Shown: piece after piece, positions 8,558-16,330 of the stretch
How positions within the stretch are numbered: position 1 is the stretch's first letter
How the letters are laid out: every line of letters begins with the position of its first letter
Source: Rhizobium sp. 11515TR
GTDB lineage: Bacteria; Pseudomonadota; Alphaproteobacteria; Rhizobiales; Rhizobiaceae
DNA: 64,000 bases
NCBI RefSeq assembly: GCF_002277895.1
Contig: NZ_CP022998.1
Coordinates: forward strand, 3,877,501 to 3,941,500
Reading direction: 5' to 3'
Translations under genes and position numbers: made by a program
Notes under the pieces: generated by a model
Database searches by the model: none
What the model was told of the DNA's origin: nothing
The model's input: the letters and a program-made list of their open reading frames with translations, nothing else

Positions 8558-9832
8558 TCAACTCTTATCCAGACCGTAGCAGGAATGCAAAGTCCTGACT
8601 GCGAGTTCTGCATAAGGACCGTCAATCAGGATGGAAATCTTGATTTCTGACGTCGTAATGGCCTTGATGTTGATGCCTTTTTCGGCAAGTGCCCTGAAAG
8701 CGGTCGCAGCCACGCCTGCATGCGAGCGCATGCCGATGCCGATGACCGAAACCTTGACCAGACCTGATTCGCTCTGGACGACGTCGTAGCCGATCTTTTC
8801 CTTGTTTTCGCCAAGAACGCGCAGCGCCTTTTCGACATCGCCCGAGGGGACCGTGAAGGTCATATCGGTCTTGGAGCCGTCTTCGGAAATGTTCTGGACG
8901 ATCATATCGACATTGATGTGGTTTTCGGCCAGCGGGCCGAAGATGGCGGCGGAAACACCCGGCCGGTCGGCAAGACGACGCAGCGAAATCTGAGCCTCAT
9001 CCTTGGCATAGGCAATGCCGGTGACTACTTCCTGTTCCACGATTTCTTCCTCGTCACAAATCAGCGTTCCGGGCGGATTAAGCAGATCGCCCATGCCCGG
9101 AGCATCGGGATCCTCGAAAGAAGAGCGCACGAAAGTGCGGACCTTGAACACCATGGCGAGCTCGACCGAGCGCACCTGCAGCACCTTCGCGCCAAGAGAC
9201 GCCATTTCGAGCATTTCCTCGAAGGCGATCTTCTTGAGGCGGCGCGCCTTCGGCTCGATGCGCGGGTCGGTCGTGTAAACGCCATCGACATCCGTATAGA
9301 TATCGCAGCGATCGGCCTTCACGGCGGCGGCGATCGCAACGGCCGAAGTGTCGGAACCGCCGCGGCCGAGCGTCGCGACGCGATTATCCGGGCCCAGACC
9401 CTGGAACCCGGCGACGACGGCGACCTGCCCTTCCTTCATGCGGCGGATCATGTCTTCGCCGTCGATGTCGAGAATGCGGGCCGCACCATGCGCATTGTCG
9501 GTGCGGATCGGGATCTGCCAACCCTGCCACGAACGGGCGTTGATGCCCATGGCCTGCAGCGCAATCGCCAGCAGACCGGAGGTGACCTGCTCTCCCGACG
9601 CCACGACGGCGTCATATTCGCGCGCATCGTAGATCGAGTGATTGGCGCCGGAGACTTTCGGCATGTTCTGGACCCAGCCGACCAGTTCGTTGGTCTTGCC
9701 GGACATGGCGGAAACGACGACTGCCACTTCGTGACCGGCATCGACCTCGCGTTTCACATGGCGTGCGACGTTCTTGATACGGTCCAGATCCGCGACGGAG
9801 GTCCCGCCGAATTTCATCACGATGCGTGCCAT
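8558..9832 (-). CDS. lysC: Aspartate kinase
   Basis: Aspartate kinase phosphorylates aspartate, the first step toward lysine, threonine, methionine and diaminopimelate. The 424-residue chain begins with the kinase motif MKFGGTSVADLDRI and includes the GFQG and GRGGSDTSAVAIA substrate-binding motifs. Two C-terminal ACT domains (about 265-340 and 345-420) are the feedback site for lysine and threonine. Length and layout match the monofunctional alphaproteobacterial enzyme. ptsP lies 100 nt downstream on the same strand, and lysA of the same pathway is elsewhere in this window (45.4 kb). Confidence 0.96.
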   Translation of the reverse strand: MARIVMKFGGTSVADLDRIKNVARHVKREVDAGHEVAVVVSAMSGKTNELVGWVQNMPKVSGANHSIYDAREYDAVVASGEQVTSGLLAIALQAMGINARSWQGWQIPIRTDNAHGAARILDIDGEDMIRRMKEGQVAVVAGFQGLGPDNRVATLGRGGSDTSAVAIAAAVKADRCDIYTDVDGVYTTDPRIEPKARRLKKIAFEEMLEMASLGAKVLQVRSVELAMVFKVRTFVRSSFEDPDAPGMGDLLNPPGTLICDEEEIVEQEVVTGIAYAKDEAQISLRRLADRPGVSAAIFGPLAENHINVDMIVQNISEDGSKTDMTFTVPSGDVEKALRVLGENKEKIGYDVVQSESGLVKVSVIGIGMRSHAGVAATAFRALAEKGINIKAITTSEIKISILIDGPYAELAVRTLHSCYGLDKS

Positions 9833-10003
9833 GTGCCTCTACCAGTACCCTGCGCCGGGCGGCCGAATGCGGAAAGCCCGACATGCAAAATCGCCCTCCC
9901 GGTTCGGTAGCCGGAAAAGCGTGATCTCAATGGGGCCGTCTCTTAGCGAGTTTGTCGGGCAGGCGCAATAGCATCGGACGCGAGAGGCGATGAAAAGTTT
10001 ACT

Positions 10004-10630
10004 CTAAAAATCCACTTTTAAAGTCGACCAGAGCTTGTCGAGAATACCCCCTTCCTTGGGGATATTTTCTTTGTTGAGGAACGTGGCGACAAGCACGCCG
10101 CCTTCCGGACGGCCGGTCGCGACGATCTCATACTCCATGACGTCGTCGTCCGTGGTCGTCTCGGCCTTTACGCCCTTCAGCACTGTGCCGCTCGGCAATG
10201 TGCGCTGGGTTGATCGCTTGCTGATTTTCGCGCCGCCATTGATGCTCTCCTGCACCATCTGCTGGAGTACGACATCGGTATAGCTGGAAGGGTTGAGACC
10301 CTTATAGACTTGCACGATGATGCCGGTGCCGATCGGCGTCATCAGCGCATATTGCTGCACGCCGTCGCCGAGATCCGTCTTTGCGACCGTGAACTTGCCA
10401 TCATGATCGAAGGAGAATTTGCCGCCGGTGAAGGTCACCGTCTCGCTGCGCTGCAGCTCCACCGGGACCTTGCGGCCATCCTTCATGGTGACTTCGAGCG
10501 TATCGCCGGGATTGATGCCGACGCTGACTCCATCGATCGTCAGGCGAAACCCCTTGCTGTCCCCGGCGCATGCATGGCTGGCCGCAAACCAGCACATGGC
10601 GACGACCGTCGCGAGACGGAGTGGTCTCAT
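10004..10630 (-). CDS. Exported protein of unknown function
   Basis: A 208-residue protein with a signal peptide-like start (positive MRPLR, hydrophobic residues about 5-16, small residues near 20-23). The mature part is polar and predicted to be mostly beta: LTIDGVSVGINPGDTLEV, VTFTGGKFSFDHDGKFTV and TDLGDGVQQYALMTPIGTG, then a SINGGAKISKRSTQRTLPSG segment. I do not recognise a named domain. It is probably periplasmic. It lies 171 nt upstream of lysC and divergent from ubiG, so it looks like a single-gene unit. GAGGAGCTCC precedes ATG 10630. Confidence 0.75.
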   Translation of the reverse strand: MRPLRLATVVAMCWFAASHACAGDSKGFRLTIDGVSVGINPGDTLEVTMKDGRKVPVELQRSETVTFTGGKFSFDHDGKFTVAKTDLGDGVQQYALMTPIGTGIIVQVYKGLNPSSYTDVVLQQMVQESINGGAKISKRSTQRTLPSGTVLKGVKAETTTDDDVMEYEIVATGRPEGGVLVATFLNKENIPKEGGILDKLWSTLKVDF

Positions 10631-10893
10631 GAGGAGCTCCTCTACAGGCCAGTCGATCGCAATCGATCCCGGTTCCGAAAGTCCATTTCACAACCTGGCG
10701 ATTGATCGGCCATAAAATACCGCCATGTCAACCTCCGCACCGCAATTCGCATCGCGCAATCGAGATACCCCACAGCTGATCGAAGACCGCAGGCCCTTGA
10801 CATCGCGCATCGATCGTCCGACTTCACCCTTCAGGTAGAATTATTGCTTGCAGTCGTCCGAACCACAGAACGACGCAAATGATGGAGTGAACC

Positions 10894-11647
10894 ATGAGCG
10901 AAACGGCAAAGAGTACAATCGACCAGAGCGAAGTTGACCGTTTTTTCCGCCATGGCGGCCGAGTGGTGGAGCCCGACCGGCAAGTTCAAACCGCTTCACA
11001 AGTTCAATCCGGTCCGTCTGGCCTATATCCGCGACCGCGCCTGCGAGAATTTCGACCGCGATCCGAAGAGCAGCCGACCGCTTGAGGGCCTTCGGGTGCT
11101 CGACATCGGCTGCGGCGGTGGCCTGCTGTCGGAGCCGGTAGCGCGCATGGGTGCCACCGTCATCGGCGCCGACCCGTCGGAAAAGAACATCGGCATCGCC
11201 TCGACGCATGCGAAAGCCTCCGGCGTTCCCGTCGACTACCGCGCCGTCACCGCCGAACAATTGGCCGAAGCCGGCGAAACCTTCGATATCGTGCTGAACA
11301 TGGAAGTGGTCGAGCATGTCGCCGACGTCGAATTCTTCCTGTCGACCTGCGCGAAAATGGTGCGCCCCGGCGGCTTGATGTTTGTTGCGACCATCAACCG
11401 CACCATGAAGGCAGCGGCCCTTGCGATCTTCGCTGCCGAAAATGTTCTGCGCTGGCTGCCACGCGGCACCCACCAGTATGAAAAGCTCGTGCGTCCGGAA
11501 GAAATCGAAAAGCCGCTTGCCGCAGGTGGTCTCGAGATCACCGCCCGCACCGGCGTCTTCTATTCACCGCTGCAGGACCGCTGGAATCTATCCAAGGATA
11601 TGGACGTCAACTATATGCTGCTGGCGAAACGCGCGAACCTGAGCTGA
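10894..11647 (+). CDS. ubiG: UbiG, ubiquinone biosynthesis O-methyltransferase, with an N-terminal frameshift
   Basis: UbiG carries out both O-methylations of the ubiquinone ring. The ATG at 10894 has a good GGAG site (10884-10887) and encodes SETAKSTIDQSEVDRF, a typical UbiG start. The frame then breaks at six T residues (10941-10946), and the 10894 frame stops at 11085. The rest of UbiG (SAMAAEWWSPTGKFKPLHKF, motif I LDIGCGGGLLSEP, the VVEHV motif, ending NYMLLAKRANLS) continues in the next frame to 11647. Removing one T gives a 250-residue protein of normal length. It may be a sequencing or assembly error, a real mutation, or slippage. An in-frame ATG at 10952 could still yield a 231-residue enzyme with the whole methyltransferase core. 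Confidence 0.9.
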
Positions 11648-11681
11648 TCGCGCGACTGCAAACCTGCCTCAGACCTTCGTT

Positions 11682-12269
11682 TCAAACTTTCAATGTCAGC
11701 ACATGCGCCAGCAACTCACTCTGGCCTACGGCATTGCGAGCAACGATCTCTTTAATGCGAAGGCGGTCGATCTCCTGAGGCCGACCATCAGGCCCGTACG
11801 GCTGCTTGAACGAGAAGGCAGCCGGGCCGGCACCATGATCGTGAAGATATTCCAACCGCTCCACGCCGTCCTTCCACTGCGGAACGACCCCTGCATCCAC
11901 CCACCAGAGGACCAATGGCGGCCAGCTCTGCCTGACATTCCAGTGCCGCGCATGTTTCAGGGCTTCGGCATGCACGCCGCTATAGGTAAATGCCATCAGC
12001 GATTCGATATCGGCCCAAAGCGACAGCGACGATGGCGCCGTCTGAAAGCCACTGCCCTCTATGAAACGCGGAAAGACCTGTTGACCCCAACAGGGAATGC
12101 CCGGCTCGCCGGAGTAACCGGATCGGCCAATAAAGCCATCAGCGCGGGCAGCGGCCTCGAAATTCGCCGCCTCGCGCAGCCGAAATCCCTCGACCTCGGG
12201 GCTCTCATAGGCAGCAACATGCAGCCCGAAATTATACATGGCGAGATGTTTGCTGCCGGTCGCCGGCAT
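11682..12269 (-). CDS. DUF3291 family protein
   Basis: A 195-residue protein with DUF3291 features: a start of the form YNFGLHVAAYESPEVEGF, a tryptophan-rich centre (SLSLWADIESLMAFTYSG and NVRQSWPPLVLWWVDAG) and the segment WKDGVERLEYLHDHGAGP. The family is a dimeric alpha-beta-barrel-like fold related to monooxygenases; its biochemical role is not established. The ATG at 12269 shares its A with the DUF1178 stop codon (TGATG), so coupling is likely. A start at ATG 12239 (MYNFGLH) is also possible. It is the last gene of a minus-strand run beginning with the ComF gene. Confidence 0.8.
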   Translation of the reverse strand: MPATGSKHLAMYNFGLHVAAYESPEVEGFRLREAANFEAAARADGFIGRSGYSGEPGIPCWGQQVFPRFIEGSGFQTAPSSLSLWADIESLMAFTYSGVHAEALKHARHWNVRQSWPPLVLWWVDAGVVPQWKDGVERLEYLHDHGAGPAAFSFKQPYGPDGRPQEIDRLRIKEIVARNAVGQSELLAHVLTLKV

Positions 12270-12697
12270 CAGTTGACGTCGTCGGGCAGAACGGGAATGG
12301 CGGCGATCTCGATGCCTTCCTCGACCAAGGCTTGCGCCTCGTCTGGCGTCGCCTTGCCGATGATCCCACGCGCATCTGCTTCGCCGTAGTGGATCTTGCG
12401 GGCCTCTTCCGGGAATTTGGCGCCGACATCCTCGACATTGGCCTTGATGGCGTCTATCGCTTCCTTGAGCTTTGCCATCGCCTGCTTGCGGGCAGTATCC
12501 ATGGCAAGCGTCTGCATCTCGTCCTTCTTGCGCGCGGTCGAAACCGAAGGCGCCATCAGCTGCTTGGAGATCGCAGCCGAATTGCAGACCGGACAGGTGA
12601 GGAAACCGCTTGCGACCTGGCGGTCGAAATCGGCACTTTCAGAAAACCAGCCCTCGAACTCATGGGCATTGTCACAGGTAAGCGAATAACGGATCAA
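12269..12697 (-). CDS. DUF1178 family protein (zinc-ribbon-like)
   Basis: A 142-residue DUF1178 protein: it begins MIRYSLTCDNAHEFEGWF and has the CPVC pair at about 35-38, which with the N-terminal cysteine suggests a metal-binding knuckle. The family is widespread in Alpha- and Betaproteobacteria and has no known function. The start codon is TTG at 12697, overlapping the stop of the upstream amidase (TTGA, 4-nt overlap). This supports translational coupling and the choice of the non-ATG start. The C-terminal part is an acidic helix followed by DEAQALVEEGIEIAAIPVLP. Confidence 0.88.
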   Translation of the reverse strand: MIRYSLTCDNAHEFEGWFSESADFDRQVASGFLTCPVCNSAAISKQLMAPSVSTARKKDEMQTLAMDTARKQAMAKLKEAIDAIKANVEDVGAKFPEEARKIHYGEADARGIIGKATPDEAQALVEEGIEIAAIPVLPDDVN

Positions 12698-13551
12698 GCA
12701 GCGACGCCTCCAGCCGCCGGCGTCGCGATCTTCTCCAGCGAAAATTCACGCGCATTCTTCAGGTTCGGTATCTTGTCATGAGCTGACTTGACAGCGGTAA
12801 CATCGATCTCGGCGATGACCACGGCCTCGCCCGCGCCACCGGCGGATGCCAGCACCTTGCCCCAGGGATCGATAATCATCGAATGGCCGAAAGTCTCACG
12901 GCCGTCCTCATGCTTGCCGGCCTGCGCGGCGGCAATGACGAACATGCCGTTTTCGATGGCACGGGCGCGCAGCAGGATTTCCCAATGCGCCTCGCCCGTC
13001 TGTTTGGTGAAGGCGGCAGGTACCGTCATCACCTCGGCACCGGCAACTGCCTGAGCGCGGAAAAGCTGCGGAAAGCGCACATCGTAGCAGATGGAAAAGC
13101 CGAGTTCGGCAAAAGGCAGCGAGGCGATGCGCGCCTCCGACCCCGGCCGATAGACGGCGCTTTCGCGCCAGCTCTCACCATTATCGAGATCGACGTCGAA
13201 CATATGGATCTTGTCGTATCGGTTGATGAGCTTGCCATCGGGACCGAAGAGAAAGCCGCGATTGGCGATCTTGCCGTCATCCAGCGCAATGGCGGTCGAG
13301 CCGATATGCAGGTATATGCCGAGCTCTTTTGCCAGCTCGGACGCCGTCTTGACGATAATATCGTTCGGCTCGTCACGCAGCACGGCGCGCAGGCCCGGTC
13401 GATCCTTCTGCACGGCACCGGTCATCTCCGGCGTCTGCACGTAGATGGCGCCCTGTGAAGCGGCGTCGCGCACCAAGCGCGCCATGTCAGCCGCGTTCTT
13501 CACCGGATCGACACCGGAACACATCTGGATGGCAGCAGCCTTGAAGCTCAT
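12694..13551 (-). CDS. Nitrilase-superfamily amidohydrolase (Nit-type)
   Basis: A carbon-nitrogen hydrolase of 285 residues. The nitrilase catalytic triad is visible: Glu in TPEMTGAV (near 45), Lys in RYDKIHMFDVD (near 115) and Cys in GFSICYDVRFPQLFR (near 150). The sequence resembles the Nit1/YbeM group that hydrolyses deaminated glutathione, so that activity is the likeliest; this is inferred from family resemblance. The glutaredoxin gene just upstream fits a link to thiol metabolism. The start is ATG 13551 with GAGGGAG upstream; a TTG six codons earlier is less likely. Confidence 0.9.
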   Translation of the reverse strand: MSFKAAAIQMCSGVDPVKNAADMARLVRDAASQGAIYVQTPEMTGAVQKDRPGLRAVLRDEPNDIIVKTASELAKELGIYLHIGSTAIALDDGKIANRGFLFGPDGKLINRYDKIHMFDVDLDNGESWRESAVYRPGSEARIASLPFAELGFSICYDVRFPQLFRAQAVAGAEVMTVPAAFTKQTGEAHWEILLRARAIENGMFVIAAAQAGKHEDGRETFGHSMIIDPWGKVLASAGGAGEAVVIAEIDVTAVKSAHDKIPNLKNAREFSLEKIATPAAGGVAA

Positions 13552-13575
13552 CGGTTTCTCCCTCGTCAATATGGA

Positions 13576-13833
13576 TCAGGCTGCCAGCATCGGATCAAGC
13601 TTGCCGGCCCGATCGAGCGCATGGATGTCGTCGCAGCCGCCGACATGCTCGCCATTGATGAAAATCTGCGGGAAGGTGGCGGCGCCGTTCGACTTCGCGA
13701 TCATCTCCTGCCGCAGTTCGGGCGAATAGGTCGCGTTGTGCTCGACATAGTCGACGCCTTTGGATTCGAGCAGGGATTTCGCACGGGCGCAATAGCCACA
13801 GAATTCACGCGTATAGATAACGACGGATGCCAT
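13576..13833 (-). CDS. grxC: Glutaredoxin 3
   Basis: Glutaredoxins reduce protein disulfides and glutathione mixed disulfides using glutathione. This 85-residue protein has the dithiol active site C12-G-Y-C15 early in the chain, followed by the glutathione-binding TFPQIFINGEHVGGCDD segment with its cis-proline. Length and the GrxC start ASVVIYTREFCGYC are standard. It lies between the ComF gene (30 nt upstream) and the nitrilase-family gene (24 nt downstream), probably in one transcript. The enzyme is cytoplasmic. Confidence 0.95.
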   Translation of the reverse strand: MASVVIYTREFCGYCARAKSLLESKGVDYVEHNATYSPELRQEMIAKSNGAATFPQIFINGEHVGGCDDIHALDRAGKLDPMLAA

Positions 13834-13863
13834 GATCCACTCCGGAAAAGCCTATATCGATTG

Positions 13864-14640
13864 TCATATAAGATGGCCGACGACCCTTGCAAAGGTCAAA
13901 ACCGTGACATCGGCAGCCCCTGCTTTCTTCAGGGCCCGCGTAGCAGCCGCAACCGTGGCGCCGGTCGTATAAACGTCGTCGACCAGAACGATGCGCCGCC
14001 CGAATATATCGGCCGCCCGATGCTCGGAGACGGCGAAAGCCCTGCGCACATTGTCTTGTCGCGCCTTGGCTCCCAGACCCACCTGCTGGCTCGTGCGTTT
14101 GACGCGCAGGAGCGTTGCGGCGAGCAGCGGTTTGCCCGAAAGACGGGCAATGTGGCGAGCAAGCTCGGCAGCCTGATTGTATTTGCGCGCAAACAGCCGG
14201 GCCCGATGCAACGGCACCGGAATGATCGCATCGCAATCCGCAATCGTGCCGTCGCTGGCGCGCAGCATCCAGCCGGCCATCATCGGAGCGAGATCGGTAC
14301 GATCGCGATATTTCAGGCTGAGAACGAGATCGCGCACGATGCCGTCGTGAACGGCGGCGGAACGCAGGCGATCGAAGACGGGCGGATCGGCAATTGCCTC
14401 GGCACTCAAAATGCCGGCACCAAGATCATGGGAAAACGGACTGCCGAGCACCTCGCAATAGGGCCGCTCGATAAAGCGAATGCCTGACCAGCATGCCGGG
14501 CAAAGACCGCGATGCGCGCCGACGGACACTCCACAACCTGGGCAGGCCGGCGGATAGACAAGGTCAGCAAGCGCCACCCAGGGTCTTTTCAGCCCGGCGC
14601 CCAGCATCGACAAGGTGATTTCACGTCCCATCATCCCCAT
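13864..14640 (-). CDS. ComF family phosphoribosyltransferase-like protein
   Basis: ComF-family proteins combine an N-terminal zinc finger with a type I phosphoribosyltransferase fold. In competent bacteria they act in DNA uptake; in most alphaproteobacteria the role is unclear. Here the zinc cysteines are in PPACPGCGVSVGAHRGLCPACW (about 25-45) and the PRPP motif is RIVLVDDVYTTGATVAAAT near 215. IIPVPLHRARLFARKYNQAAEL is the usual family core. The frame stays open upstream. Starts at 14640, 14634 and 14631 are all possible and 14640 is used here (258 residues). It is divergent from a methyltransferase gene, with a palindromic repeat between them. Confidence 0.88.
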   Translation of the reverse strand: MGMMGREITLSMLGAGLKRPWVALADLVYPPACPGCGVSVGAHRGLCPACWSGIRFIERPYCEVLGSPFSHDLGAGILSAEAIADPPVFDRLRSAAVHDGIVRDLVLSLKYRDRTDLAPMMAGWMLRASDGTIADCDAIIPVPLHRARLFARKYNQAAELARHIARLSGKPLLAATLLRVKRTSQQVGLGAKARQDNVRRAFAVSEHRAADIFGRRIVLVDDVYTTGATVAAATRALKKAGAADVTVLTFARVVGHLI

Positions 14641-14653
14641 ATGATTGAGACTA

Positions 14654-14697
14654 GCAATTCCGGGAAAAGTGTATAGCGGTTTTCCGTCCGGAATTGC
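14654..14697. repeat. Palindromic intergenic repeat (GCAATTCC...GGAATTGC)
   Basis: A 44-bp palindrome with arms GCAATTCCGGG/TCCGGAATTGC around the core AAAAGTGTATAGCGGTTTT. It is the same family as the copies at 15968 and 39201. It lies between the divergent ComF and methyltransferase genes, so it is within their shared promoter region. Confidence 0.8.
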
Positions 14698-14758
14698 GCA
14701 AGAGAAAACGCGCGTGCCGGCACGCCCCGCCGAATTGATGATAGTGCAGGAAACCACC

Positions 14759-15643
14759 ATGGAAATCGTGTTCGACCAATCGCTGCTTGCAGCCCGCAAG
14801 CGCCGGGCCTTGAGACAAGGCGACCCGAAAGCGGCATTCCTGCTCGACATTGCCGCCGGCGAACTGGCAGAACGGCTTGGCGTCACCGAACGCCATTTCG
14901 ACGAAGCCGTCGAACTGCATGGAGCGACCGGCATCGCTGCGCGGCTCGCCCTGGCGACGGGCAAGATCGGTCATTTGAAAAGGATCGAAAGCGAAATGGG
15001 TTTTGCCGCTCCCGGCGAGACTATCATCGAGGCGCCGCCAGAGGAACTGCCGCTTGAGGCGGAATCGGTCAATCTCGTACTTTCGCCACTCAGCCTCCAC
15101 GTCACCAACGACACACCTGGCGTCTTCATCCAGATCCGCCGCGCGCTGAAGGCCGACGGGCTTTTCCTGGCGGCGATCCCCGGCTCCGGAACCCTGCAGG
15201 AATTGCGCGACGTGCTGCTCGCAACCGAAATCGAGCTGACGGGGGGCGCCAGCCCGCGCGTCATCCCGTTTGCCGATGTCCGCGATGTCGGCGGTCTCCT
15301 TCAGCGTGCCGGCTTTACCCTGCCCGTCATCGATGCCGAAAACTACACCGTACGCTACGACAATCTGTTTGCCCTGATGCGCGACCTGCGCGCCATGGGC
15401 ATGACCAATCCGCTGGTCGATCGCAGCCGCAAGCCGCTGACGCGTGCCTTCTTTCTGCGTGCGGCCGAGCTTTACGCCGAACGTTATTCCGATCCGGACG
15501 GGCGGATCAAGGCGACATTCTCGATCATCTACGTCTCGGGCTGGACCCCGCATGAAAGTCAGCAGAAGCCGCTGCGGCCTGGTTCCGCCAAGGCGCGGTT
15601 GGCCGATGCGCTCAAGGTTGAAGAGCACAAGCTGAAGCAGTAG
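14759..15643 (+). CDS. SAM-dependent methyltransferase, BioC/NDUFAF5-like
   Basis: A 294-residue protein resembling the NDUFAF5/BioC-like group (family start EIVFDQSLLAARKRRAL). It has an unusually weak SAM motif I, but the following elements are clear: ESVNLVLSPLSLHVTNDTPGV, then a KADGLFLAAIPGSGTL motif, then the conserved region YDNLFALMRDLRAMGMTN. In eukaryotes NDUFAF5 hydroxylates a complex I subunit; whether this protein does anything similar is unknown. The ATG at 14759 is preceded by CAGGAAA. An upstream ATG at 14738 is in frame but less suited. The gene stands alone on the plus strand. Confidence 0.85.
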   Translation: MEIVFDQSLLAARKRRALRQGDPKAAFLLDIAAGELAERLGVTERHFDEAVELHGATGIAARLALATGKIGHLKRIESEMGFAAPGETIIEAPPEELPLEAESVNLVLSPLSLHVTNDTPGVFIQIRRALKADGLFLAAIPGSGTLQELRDVLLATEIELTGGASPRVIPFADVRDVGGLLQRAGFTLPVIDAENYTVRYDNLFALMRDLRAMGMTNPLVDRSRKPLTRAFFLRAAELYAERYSDPDGRIKATFSIIYVSGWTPHESQQKPLRPGSAKARLADALKVEEHKLKQ

Positions 15644-15652
15644 GCAGCCGTG

Positions 15653-15835
15653 TCAGTTCTGGGACGCAGCCGAATTCTGAACCGTATCGGACAGTAGGTT
15701 GAATGTACGTGAGAGGCTGCCCCCGAAGGCGCCGACACCGCTGATGATTGCAGCCGACATCAAGGCTGCGATGAGGCCGTATTCAATGACCGTGGCACCG
15801 GTCTTATCGGTGAAAATACGCCGAACGGAACGCAT
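15653..15835 (-). CDS. Flp/Fap type IVb pilin, orphan copy
   Basis: A 60-residue Flp pilin precursor. A short basic leader (MRSVRRIFTDKTG) is followed by the prepilin peptidase site G/ATVIEYG with the conserved Glu at mature position 5, then a hydrophobic helix LIAALMSAAIISGVGAFG. Flp pilins assemble into Tad pili for surface attachment. No tad/cpa assembly genes are in the window, so this is an isolated copy that would depend on a Tad machine elsewhere. ATG 15835 has GGGAG upstream; a TTG nine codons earlier is unlikely. Confidence 0.9.
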   Translation of the reverse strand: MRSVRRIFTDKTGATVIEYGLIAALMSAAIISGVGAFGGSLSRTFNLLSDTVQNSAASQN

Positions 15836-15914
15836 AAGCTCGAAGCTCCCAGCATTGGACAACTGATAAATCCGATGCTCGTCATGGCATCCGGCAGGCT
15901 ATGCTCATGCGCCA

Positions 15915-15950
15915 GAGCGTTTGTGCTTTCTTTTGAATCGCAAAACGCTC
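15915..15950. repeat. Inverted repeat forming one half of a composite repeat
   Basis: GAGCGTTT at 15915 and its imperfect complement AAAACGCTC at 15942-15950 enclose GTGCTTTCTTTTGAATCGC. It is directly followed by the palindrome at 15968, making a composite element of about 95 bp. I recall the same pairing elsewhere in Rhizobium intergenic DNA (RIME-like mosaics); this is from memory, not checked. Confidence 0.65.
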
Positions 15951-15967
15951 CATCTTTTTGTTTCTAC

Positions 15968-16010
15968 GCAATTCCGGACGGAAAACCGCTAGGCACTTTT
16001 CCTGGAATTT
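15968..16010. repeat. Palindromic intergenic repeat (GCAATTCC...GGAATT)
   Basis: A 43-bp palindrome, GCAATTCCGGACGGAAAA, core CCGCTAGGCAC, then TTTTCCTGGAATTT. It is the second half of the composite element beginning at 15915. It ends 2 nt before the stop codon of the 105-residue membrane protein gene. Confidence 0.8.
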
Positions 16011-16012
16011 CT

Positions 16013-16330
16013 CTATTGGCAGCCGCTGTCGGCATCATAGCCCTGGACGATACAAACCGAACCCGGTTCCTGCTGCAAAACGCTGCGGCGGATCGTATAC
16101 CGCTTGCCGTTTTCCGTCTGCGGGATCGAACCCGTGGTAATATTGTCAATATCCGGCGCGCTTGCAAGCACGCGCGATTTTGATTTGTCGGAGAGCATCG
16201 GCGTGAGAATAAGCGAAAGCGCCACCGCCGCCGTACCGAACAGCAAAGCGATATTCAACGCGCCCGTCCTGCGCGACGTGGAATAGGACTGCTCTTTCTC
16301 CTGAACAGCTTTCCAGAAATCGTCGTCCAT
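16013..16330 (-). CDS. Small single-pass membrane protein of unknown function
   Basis: A 105-residue protein with a polar N-terminus (MDDDFWKAVQEKEQSYSTSRR), one hydrophobic segment (about 25-44, GALNIALLFGTAAVALSLIL) and an outward-facing tail with two cysteines near the end (SVCIVQGYDADSGCQ). The N-in orientation is inferred from the positive STSRR flank. No family is recognised. It is upstream of the orphan Flp pilin on the same strand, with a composite repeat between them, so an operon is uncertain. Confidence 0.7.
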   Translation of the reverse strand: MDDDFWKAVQEKEQSYSTSRRTGALNIALLFGTAAVALSLILTPMLSDKSKSRVLASAPDIDNITTGSIPQTENGKRYTIRRSVLQQEPGSVCIVQGYDADSGCQ

